Below, piece by piece: positions 46,822 through 53,754 of a DNA stretch of 64,000 nt (position 1 is the stretch's first letter; each line of letters begins with the position of its first letter). Below the pieces are notes generated by a model. It was not told the origin of the DNA and ran no database searches. It saw only the letters and a list, made by a program, of their open reading frames with translations. The position numbers and the translations under genes are program-made. The DNA lies in contig NZ_CP020472.1 in NCBI RefSeq assembly GCF_002075795.1, positions 1,285,001-1,349,000 on the forward strand, given 5' to 3'. The stretch is from Shewanella japonica (lineage in GTDB: Bacteria > Pseudomonadota > Gammaproteobacteria > Enterobacterales > Shewanellaceae).

Positions 46822-47970
46822 ATGGATCTACTACTGATTTTAACTTACACCGCGTTTTGTGTAGCAATATTCAAGATATTTAAGATTCCATTAACCAAAT
46901 GGACAGTACCGACAGCAGTATTAGGCGGTATTGTGTTAATTGGTACACTGCTTATCTTAATGAACTACAACCACCCTTATACTCGTTTTGCACGTGAGTA
47001 CTTTGTATCTATTCCAATCAACCCTGCTGTGCGTGGATTAGTGGTTGAAGTGAATGTGAAGCCTAATATTCCAGTGAAGAAAGGCGATGTTTTATTTAAA
47101 ATAGACCCGACACCATTTATTGCTGCGGTTAAACAAAAGCAAGCTGCACTAGAAGATGCTAAGCAAGCAGTACCGCAACTAAAAGCATCTTGGGATAGTG
47201 CTATTGCTCGTGTAACTCAAGCAGAAGCTAATCGCGATAGAGCGAAATCAGCTTTTGAACGTTATGATGAAGGTAAGCGAAAAGGTGGTAAAAACTCGCC
47301 ATTCTCAGAAATTGAACTCGATAACAAACGTCAGTCATATTTATCTGCTGAAGCACAGTTTAAAGCCGCTGAAGCAGAAGAAATTCGCTATCGATTGGCT
47401 TATCAATCCAATATTGATGGGGTGAATACCGATGTTGCGGTTATTCAAGCGCAACTAGAAGAGGCGCAATTTAATTTAGACAGTACAGAGGTACGTGCAC
47501 CCGTTGACGGTGTTGTGACGCAAATGGCTCTTCGTCCTGGTGTAATGGCAGTGCCTATTCCCCTTAGACCTGCGATGACGTTTATACCTGATGAAGATAG
47601 ATACTTTGCTGGTGCGTTTTGGCAAAACTCATTATTACGTCTCAAAGAGGGTGATGAAGCTGAAATTATTTTAGATGCAATGCCAGGGGTTGTTCATAAA
47701 GGCCGAGTAGCTAAGGTGTTACCAGCAATGGCTGAAGGTGAGTTACAGTTTGGCGGGGCACTTAGGTCTTCTAATCAATTGTTCCAGCGTGGTCGTGCTC
47801 TGGTATTGATTGAGCTTGACGATGAAAATGAATTGCTTAGAACATTACCTGCGGGTGTCGCTGGGCAATCGGCCATTTATACAGAGCATTTCACTCATGT
47901 ATCGATTATTCGTAAAGTATTACTGCGTATGCAAGGTTGGTTGAACTACTTGTTTGCTGAAGGTCATTAA
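46822..47970 (+). CDS. yiaV: HlyD-family membrane fusion protein, YiaV-like
   Basis: This 382-residue inner-membrane anchored periplasmic adaptor has two hydrophobic segments near 2-20 and 27-46. A biotinyl-lipoyl-like half motif (VVEVNVKPNIPVKKGDVLFKIDP) is followed by a long coiled coil (about 95-215) and the beta-barrel part. The C-terminus HVSIIRKVLLRMQGWLNYLF is characteristic of YiaV. The partner transporter is not encoded here; with YiaW it may serve an unidentified efflux system. Confidence 0.88.
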   Translation: MDLLLILTYTAFCVAIFKIFKIPLTKWTVPTAVLGGIVLIGTLLILMNYNHPYTRFAREYFVSIPINPAVRGLVVEVNVKPNIPVKKGDVLFKIDPTPFIAAVKQKQAALEDAKQAVPQLKASWDSAIARVTQAEANRDRAKSAFERYDEGKRKGGKNSPFSEIELDNKRQSYLSAEAQFKAAEAEEIRYRLAYQSNIDGVNTDVAVIQAQLEEAQFNLDSTEVRAPVDGVVTQMALRPGVMAVPIPLRPAMTFIPDEDRYFAGAFWQNSLLRLKEGDEAEIILDAMPGVVHKGRVAKVLPAMAEGELQFGGALRSSNQLFQRGRALVLIELDDENELLRTLPAGVAGQSAIYTEHFTHVSIIRKVLLRMQGWLNYLFAEGH

Positions 47971-48028
47971 CCGCTATTTTTCTGATACTGACGATAGTAG
48001 TCAATCATGGCAATAGTAAATAGTGACG

Positions 48029-48077
48029 ATAATGAAACCAGCGCCATAATGAATAAGCACAATAATGGATAGTCACG
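48029..48077 (+). repeat. 16-17-bp unit, three degenerate tandem copies
   Basis: Three units each starting ATAATG at 48029, 48046 and 48062; the second and third (ATAATGAATAAGCACA and ATAATGGATAGTCACG) match at 11 of 16 positions, and the first keeps mainly the start. Confidence 0.45.
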
Positions 48078-48099
48078 AGATAACCTTATAGCAGTAAAA

Positions 48100-48130
48100 T
48101 AAAAGTCCGCGCTATGCGGACTTTTTGTTT
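48100..48130. terminator. Bidirectional terminator
   Basis: AAAAGTCCGC and GCGGACTTTTT pair around GCTAT between yiaV and the convergent DUF4136 gene. Confidence 0.9.
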
Positions 48131-48154
48131 TTGATTAAGTACCTTGAAGTTGTT

Positions 48155-48715
48155 TTAACACTTTGGCTGCTTAGTTAACCTTTGGGCTAGGGGGAATAAG
48201 GCAAGTATATTGGTGATGGTTTTACTGGTTTCTACGACTTTCTCGTCGCCGCCAGATTCAAAATCAAACTCATCTGTTCCACGCCAGATAAGGCGGTTCT
48301 CTTTTGTATCGATGATATCTACTTGAATAACTTGGATTTTCGCACTGTCACTACCGATTGGGATCCCCATACTGGTGCCCACACCGACACCACCGTGGCT
48401 CCCACTGGTGCCAGTACCTAAACCAATCGATAACCCAGAGCTTTTAGGTTTATCTTTGGTTAAAAAGCCATAACTAACAGTAAAATCGCTGTTTTCTTGT
48501 TGTTCAACAAACCCCTTAGCTGTGAGAGTAGAAAGAATATTTGCACGAATGCGTTCAGCGCTTAGTGGATCGCCTTGATCTGGCGTATCAATGAAATGGA
48601 ACGTTTTTAGATCAGAGAAATCATACTTGGTATCATAATCAGACTGAACATTGGTGCTTTGGCAAGCCCCAAGACACAGTAGCATGGTAAATAACATCAT
48701 ATATCGATAAAACAT
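48155..48715 (-). CDS. DUF4136 domain lipoprotein
   Basis: This 186-residue protein has lipobox Leu-Gly-Ala-Cys, with lipidated Cys near 18. The DUF4136 domain begins at TKYDFSDLKTFHFID. A Gly-rich insert (GLGTGTSGSHGGVGVGTSMG) is usual in this family. It ends with a Cys two residues before... the stop, as the final residues are Lys-Cys. An envelope lipoprotein of unknown function. Confidence 0.8.
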   Translation of the reverse strand: MFYRYMMLFTMLLCLGACQSTNVQSDYDTKYDFSDLKTFHFIDTPDQGDPLSAERIRANILSTLTAKGFVEQQENSDFTVSYGFLTKDKPKSSGLSIGLGTGTSGSHGGVGVGTSMGIPIGSDSAKIQVIQVDIIDTKENRLIWRGTDEFDFESGGDEKVVETSKTITNILALFPLAQRLTKQPKC

Positions 48716-48965
48716 AGACTCTCCATTAATTCGAACGTTTCAGACTGCAACTCATGCTTTAATGAAATGTTTTAAGCACAATGTAGTTATTAATTTAACG
48801 GCAGTTTGTTCATAAACTTACTGTTAGCTTAATGCAAATTCAGTGCTTTAACCAATGTTAGCGATGGCATGCTACTGATTAATTGATGAATAATTGTTTA
48901 GTTATATGGCAATCTGCTTATTTAATGCTAAGTTAGAATGATTATTGTGCAATACGAAAGAGGTT

Positions 48966-49271
48966 ATGGAGCAACTCAGTTTTCTGTCGGTACCCAGTCC
49001 GTGTATAGGTGTGTGTCAAACAGATGCGCGCGGATATTGTGTGGGCTGCTTAAGAAACCGAGATGAACGTTTTAACTGGCTTCATTTTAGTGACGCGCAA
49101 AAGCACAATATTATTCGCTTATGTATACAGCGTAAACGTCGTAGGCAATATGCAAAATATAAAGCGCATCAAATAGCGGTAAAACAGCAGCAAGCCGAAG
49201 TTAACCCTCAATTTGATTTTGATGAAAAGCCAGATGATGACCTTGATTTTGGGGATTTTTCGTTAGATTAA
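48966..49271 (+). CDS. DUF1289 domain-containing protein
   Basis: The start is ATG 48966, with AAAGAGG close upstream; the frame is open from TTG 48945. The product has 101 residues. The signature SPCIGVCQTDARGYCVGCLR has four Cys that may bind a metal or Fe-S cluster. A basic helix (KRRRQYAKYKAH) and an acidic tail follow. Small cytoplasmic protein, function unknown. Monocistronic. Confidence 0.82.
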   Translation: MEQLSFLSVPSPCIGVCQTDARGYCVGCLRNRDERFNWLHFSDAQKHNIIRLCIQRKRRRQYAKYKAHQIAVKQQQAEVNPQFDFDEKPDDDLDFGDFSLD

Positions 49272-49290
49272 ACTCGTTGAGGTGTTTGAT

Positions 49291-50544
49291 TTACCTTGGC
49301 CATATTAACGTAAAAGTCGTGGCCTTGTGGTCACTTTCTAACTTCACTTGTCCTTTATGGCGCTGCATTATTCGTTTAATAATCGCTAAGCCTAATCCGT
49401 GTCCTTTATTGCCTTTATGTTGAGATTTACTGCGATAAAATGGCTCAAAAAGTTTAGGCTGATCTTCTTCTGGGATAGCTTCACCATCATTAACTACCGC
49501 TAAATAGACTTGCCTTTCATCATAACTTAGATAGATATGAATATCGGTGTTGGCGTATCGTTGTGCGTTTGTCACTAGGTTCTGAATCGCTCGCTCGACA
49601 AGCGATGTTTCCGCCATAATACCCATGTTATTCATAGAGTGATGAAAGTGAGTAGGTTTCTCATTCAATGGCTGCAGGCGGCTGACGAGATCCTCTGTAA
49701 GACTCACTAGCTCGCATTTTTCTAATGTCGGCTCTAGTTGAACCTCAAGACTTGCATAGGTTAATAGCTCTTGCAGTAAGGTTTCCATTTCTTTTATGTC
49801 TAACTGCATTTCATCTAGAAAAGCTTGTCTGCGCTCTGCATCACTTTTAGGAAGGCAGTATTGAGGTAGAAGGGCTAAAGCAAACTTTAATCTCGCTAAA
49901 GGGGTTCTTATCTCGTGTGATACTGCATTGGATAGGTGTTTCTGGTTCTCAATTAAGTCACTGATATGTTTTGCCATATCATTGAATGTATTGGCCAGTG
50001 GTGCAACCTGTGAACCTGCATTAAGTTCAATGCGAGTGTTCCACTTGGCCTCACCAAAGTTTTGGGTCGCTTTTTTTAATGTTTTAAGGTCTTTTGATAA
50101 AGGCCAAACCCAAATTAGCGCAACAAATGCGAGTAATAAATAAAAGAAAATGGTGAACAAGTTTCTAAGCTGCCCCCTAGGGTCAACATCCACAGGGCCA
50201 GCCATCAGGACTTGATCGCCTACAGCAATGAATTGCAGTTCATGATCTTTATCTGCTGTGGTGGTAATGATCTGATTGTCAGAGAACACCACTTCAGCAC
50301 TGAGTGCTATTTCATGTTTTTCAAATAGTTGTAAGGGGTATGGGTATTTTTCGATGATCGCTTCTAGCTGCTGTTGTCGATCAGCTTTAGGTTGTTGCGC
50401 CAATAGAAGGGCAAAAGCGATTAAAGGCGAGTCTATGTTGTCGTGTTCGTCGACTTGTTGTTGCCAGAGGCTATCTAAAGTCCAGCCTATACCTAAAAAG
50501 CTTAAGCTTAATAATAGGTATAGGCTGATGAAGAGTCTTTTCAA
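49291..50544 (-). CDS. Sensor histidine kinase (RstB-like)
   Basis: This 417-residue inner-membrane kinase has helix 1 at about 5-22, a short periplasmic domain, helix 2 at about 130-150 and HAMP at about 150-200. The dimerisation/phosphoacceptor motif NAVSHEIRTPLARLKFAL (His near 213) is followed by an ATPase with NLVTNAQRY and GHGLGLAI. It would phosphorylate the response regulator 17 bp upstream. Signal unknown. RstB-like in architecture and in its partner. Confidence 0.9.
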   Translation of the reverse strand: MKRLFISLYLLLSLSFLGIGWTLDSLWQQQVDEHDNIDSPLIAFALLLAQQPKADRQQQLEAIIEKYPYPLQLFEKHEIALSAEVVFSDNQIITTTADKDHELQFIAVGDQVLMAGPVDVDPRGQLRNLFTIFFYLLLAFVALIWVWPLSKDLKTLKKATQNFGEAKWNTRIELNAGSQVAPLANTFNDMAKHISDLIENQKHLSNAVSHEIRTPLARLKFALALLPQYCLPKSDAERRQAFLDEMQLDIKEMETLLQELLTYASLEVQLEPTLEKCELVSLTEDLVSRLQPLNEKPTHFHHSMNNMGIMAETSLVERAIQNLVTNAQRYANTDIHIYLSYDERQVYLAVVNDGEAIPEEDQPKLFEPFYRSKSQHKGNKGHGLGLAIIKRIMQRHKGQVKLESDHKATTFTLIWPR

Positions 50545-50561
50545 AGTCTTCTATAACTCGA

Positions 50562-51242
50562 TTAGTTATTCCACGCTTCCGGCGCGAATAAATAACCTTG
50601 TCCCCAAACAGTTTTAATTCTGAATGGTGTCTCAATACTGTCGCCTAGCTTTTTACGCAAACGCGAAATACGGACATCGATTTTTCTATCTTTACCATCA
50701 AAGTCAATATTAAGCAGGTATTGGTAAATATATTGACGACTCAACACTTGGCCCGCTTGTGAGGCTAATAACCATAATAACTCAAACTCATGGCTAGTTA
50801 GATCTACTTCCGTATTCCCCAAGCGAATAGCTTGAGTATGAGGATCAATACTTAATTTACCAAAACTTAAACAGTGTGACTCAGGTTTTGAAGGTTGTGC
50901 CTGACGGCGAAGTAAGTTATTGATTCTAGCTACTAATAAACTAGGGTCAACAGGCTTAACTACGTAGTCGTCAGCACCCAATTCTAATCCTTTGATTTGA
51001 TCTTCAGGTGAGCCTAATGCGCTCATTAATAAAATTGGACCTGCAAAATAGTCAGGTAATTTTTCACAAAGGCTTAATCCATCAAGTCCAGGTAGCATGA
51101 TATCCAGTAAAATAATATCAGGCTTGTAACTAATTAATCGTGTTAGAACGGTATCGCCACGTCGCTCAACTTCAACGTGCATATCGTGTGACTTTAAATA
51201 GTCCACAATCAAATTGGCAAGACGAATATCATCTTCAACCAA
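50562..51242 (-). CDS. OmpR/RstA-type response regulator, start disrupted
   Basis: The visible frame begins with TTG 51242 (MVEDDIRLANL), which lacks the first beta-strand. The missing HRVLL is encoded in frame just upstream, but no start codon lies in that frame. An ATG at 51274, overlapping the upstream stop as TAATG, would begin the protein properly (ATPPSTHRVLLVEDD) if the C6 tract at 51262-51267 had one more C. The receiver has the phosphoryl site Asp in LLDIMLPG near 49 and Lys in VVKPVDP near 98. A winged helix DNA-binding domain follows (about 128-222). With the extra base the protein would be 237 residues. Confidence 0.85.
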   Translation of the reverse strand: MVEDDIRLANLIVDYLKSHDMHVEVERRGDTVLTRLISYKPDIILLDIMLPGLDGLSLCEKLPDYFAGPILLMSALGSPEDQIKGLELGADDYVVKPVDPSLLVARINNLLRRQAQPSKPESHCLSFGKLSIDPHTQAIRLGNTEVDLTSHEFELLWLLASQAGQVLSRQYIYQYLLNIDFDGKDRKIDVRISRLRKKLGDSIETPFRIKTVWGQGYLFAPEAWNN

Positions 51243-51273
51243 TAAAACTCTATGAGTTGATGGGGGGTTGCCA

Positions 51274-51690
51274 TTAAAATAAACTCCAAGGGTTTCGGTA
51301 ACGTCGTCGAATTTTGGGTTCAGACGTTTTTGTGACTTTTAGGATTACTTCCGCCAGTTTATTATTATTGCTTTTATTTATTAAGACAAAATGAATATCT
51401 TCATTTGTACTTACTGATATTTGCAACGAGTGTTCATCAGTTGAATCACTACACCAGCGAGCAATAGGTTGGTAATTTGACTGGATACAAACCAATTGTT
51501 CGTTTTCGACCTGCCAATTTAGCTCAATGTCAATTTCACAAAGACTATCATTTGCATCAATAAGACATAAACGAGGCGTAGCCGAAAGCTGTGCTTGCCC
51601 GATAAGCGTATCAGCTTTGGCAAAGAAAGCACTAATAATCAGTATTAATATACCGAAAAGGTGATAGACCTTATGTTCTTTGAGGAACAA
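51274..51690 (-). CDS. DUF3019 domain-containing protein
   Basis: This 138-residue exported protein has a signal peptide ending FFAKAD near 27, four or more Cys (RLCLIDANDSLCEI, LVCIQS, RWCSDS) and the family end RRRYRNPWSLF. DUF3019 proteins occur in Shewanella and relatives next to two-component genes; function unknown. The start is TTG 51690, two bases after the mipA stop, so translation is probably coupled. The stop overlaps the ATG of the response regulator frame. Confidence 0.8.
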   Translation of the reverse strand: MFLKEHKVYHLFGILILIISAFFAKADTLIGQAQLSATPRLCLIDANDSLCEIDIELNWQVENEQLVCIQSNYQPIARWCSDSTDEHSLQISVSTNEDIHFVLINKSNNNKLAEVILKVTKTSEPKIRRRYRNPWSLF

Positions 51691-51692
51691 GG

Positions 51693-52567
51693 TTAGAACC
51701 TATATGCAGCTCCTGCAAAATAGGAGTTGGAGTAATCTTCATTTATTATTGGGCTGTCTATAATTTCATCTGCAAGTAGAGCATGGCGCAAAGCTAATAA
51801 TAAGTCCCAACGCTCTGATATACGGTATCGCGTTGTTAATTCTATTGCTTTATTCCAGCCTGAACTTGGTTGGTATTGTTCACTCCAGTATGCATTTTCA
51901 CTGGGGCGAATACCATAGTAATAATCAATGACTTCAGCGCTTTTCCATTCAGTTTCTAGAGTGAGATCAAAACGCCAATCACTCACAGCTAAAGAATAGT
52001 TCCAGCTAATATTTACTTCTTGCCCGTTATGGACATTCAGTAAGTCATGAGCGGCTGCGATTTTCAGCACGCCAAACTGGCCATACCAAAATAATTCAGC
52101 ACCACCATATACGGTGAAGTTTCGACTTTCAAGTTCATTTAAAACAACGGGTTGCTCAACACTCTGTACTCCAAACCCTCCAATATTAGGTAGAGAAGAA
52201 ACTGGGTCAGTATTAGCAGATTGAGGAAGAAAGATATTAGAAGGATCCCAGCGATAAAAAAAGCGCGTTCATCGCTATAGCTTGTTGCTAAGTTGATGGT
52301 AAAGGTTTCTTGTTCTGTAAGGGTATAGCCAAAATTAAAGTTGTCAAAAAACCAGCTTTCACCATAGTAAGCTATTGATGGTATTACATATAATGGAATA
52401 TCGTCGTAATTGGCAATAGGATTAGTTTTATTGCCATAGCCAACTGCAACACTAATATCCCATTCACCTACAACAACGCAATCACCGTCAAGTTGACAAG
52501 GTTCATCCGCAATGGCAGGAAAAAGAATAAATTGTGATACAAATAAGGCAAAAAATAATCGATACAT
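51693..52567 (-). pseudogene. MipA/OmpV-family outer-membrane protein, frameshifted
   Basis: Residues 1-20 are a signal peptide (LFPAIAD). The MipA/OmpV barrel proceeds (WDISVAVGYGNKTNPI) up to SYSDERAFF, where the frame derails in a T7 run (A7 at 52256-52262 on the plus strand). Shifting by one base restores YRWDPSNIFLPQSANTDP and continues without a stop to a C-terminal AGAAYRF. The repaired product would be 291 residues, normal for the family. The family is implicated in outer-membrane/peptidoglycan contacts and drug or metal response. It is first gene of the four-gene two-component operon. One base is missing, or the sequence is in error. Confidence 0.85.
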
Positions 52568-52605
52568 CAAAAACAAACAACCTATATTTATCAATTAAAC
52601 CGATG

Positions 52606-52630
52606 AATAGGTGCCACTTTAACACCTATT
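52606..52630. promoter_or_regulatory. Inverted repeat upstream of the mipA operon
   Basis: AATAGGTG and CACCTATT flank 9 bases, about 40 bp before the mipA ATG. Possibly an operator or leader hairpin. Confidence 0.35.
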
Positions 52631-52659
52631 TAATCAATGAAAAATTTGTTTAATTGATT

Positions 52660-52675
52660 TGATACAAACTGATAC
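52660..52675 (-). promoter_or_regulatory. TGATAC direct repeat spaced 10 bp, candidate response-regulator site
   Basis: Two TGATAC hexamers start exactly 10 bases apart (52660 and 52670), one helical turn, as OmpR-family dimers prefer. They lie about 95 bp upstream of the mipA ATG. Autoregulation by the encoded regulator is inferred. Confidence 0.4.
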
Positions 52676-52743
52676 TTATGTTTGCTTGGTGTTGTTTAGG
52701 TTGTGAGTTGGTTTGTTTTTGGCTATATCAATGTTTTTACAGG

Positions 52744-53004
52744 TTAAATGTTTTCTTTTGTCTCATCTGTTTTTGCTAGCTGACGTTGGCGTTGATAGCC
52801 CATTTCAATCAGTTGAGCATTGATGCAATCAGATACAAACTGTTGCCTTTCGTTTTTATCCACTTGTTCTTCTGTTGCTGTTGTTTCACAGGCGACAGTA
52901 AGTGAATTAACAATATCAATTGGCGCTTGCGTATTATTGGCTAAACTGGCTGAACTCACTATGAGTGATAATGAAATGAATGTATAAAAAGCTGGCTTTT
53001 TCAT
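52744..53004 (-). CDS. Small exported protein of unknown function
   Basis: The 86 residues include a signal peptide (FISLSLIVSSASLA, cleaved near 22). The mature region has two Cys (VACETTATEE, SDCINAQL), which could form a disulfide, and a basic-acidic helical tail. I do not recognise the family. It lies on the same strand upstream of the two-component operon, 150 bp away, with its own likely promoter. Confidence 0.6.
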   Translation of the reverse strand: MKKPAFYTFISLSLIVSSASLANNTQAPIDIVNSLTVACETTATEEQVDKNERQQFVSDCINAQLIEMGYQRQRQLAKTDETKENI

Positions 53005-53078
53005 GTGTTGTCCTTTGAGAACTTATTATTGGTTTAAGGCCACAGTGACATCTTTTTTCATTGTTAACTCATTAAAAT

Positions 53079-53108
53079 GTGGACAAATAATGTGAAGTAT
53101 TTATCCAC
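53079..53108. repeat. Imperfect inverted repeat with DnaA-box-like arms
   Basis: GTGGACAAATA and TATTTATCCAC pair at 10 of 11 positions. The sequences TGTGGACAA and TTATCCACT each differ from the DnaA box by one base. It lies 75 bp upstream of the small exported protein gene. Confidence 0.45.
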
Positions 53109-53183
53109 TTAAATTTACTAATGACTTAACCTCGTTACGCTCATAGGTAGCCTTGTACGTTATTTAGTCAGCTTAAAATGGTT

Positions 53184-53723
53184 TTAGTTCAGTTTTAGAT
53201 TAATAAACGCTATGGCAGCATCATTTAAGCAACGCTTAGAAATGTAATGCTTTAATGATTGAGTGGTTAATAAGAAGCCTTCATCGGTCTCTTTAGCACG
53301 ACAGATATCTGTCCAAGGAAGAAGGTGATCAATATAGCTAGATTTAGAATGTATTCCCTGCTCATTAATCGTAATAGTAACGGGGTTGTTGGCCGACTTA
53401 CTGATCATTTGTCTCATTAGCCACCATGCGCGATTAAAGCGAACCTGTAATGCTTCAACGCCACCTAAACCAATAAAAAAGTAGGCAAGATAAGGTGTCA
53501 CATCGGTGAATGTCATTAAAAATCCTGCAACAGTAAAAGCGATCGCTTTGAGATACCGTTTGGGACTTAAATTAACTTCGACAGATTGGTCGTAGGTTTC
53601 TTCAAAATGAGATTTATCAAGGATATATTCTTTAATGTAACTGAAACCGACGGTATTGGTGTCATCGGTTTCAGCAACATTATTAATAGTACTGGCTTCA
53701 GTTTGATTATGACTTTCAGACAT
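53184..53723 (-). CDS. YcxB-like membrane protein
   Basis: The product has 179 residues. The N-terminus is acidic, two adjacent hydrophobic helices lie at about 58-95, and a C-terminal YcxB-like domain (about 108-175) reads VTITINEQGIHSKSS, then LPWTDICRAKETDEGFLLTT. Function unknown. It follows glnD by 31 bp on the same strand and may be part of its transcript. Confidence 0.72.
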   Translation of the reverse strand: MSESHNQTEASTINNVAETDDTNTVGFSYIKEYILDKSHFEETYDQSVEVNLSPKRYLKAIAFTVAGFLMTFTDVTPYLAYFFIGLGGVEALQVRFNRAWWLMRQMISKSANNPVTITINEQGIHSKSSYIDHLLPWTDICRAKETDEGFLLTTQSLKHYISKRCLNDAAIAFINLKLN

Positions 53724-53754
53724 ATAAGGCTCTAATACAACAAAGATAGGGCAA

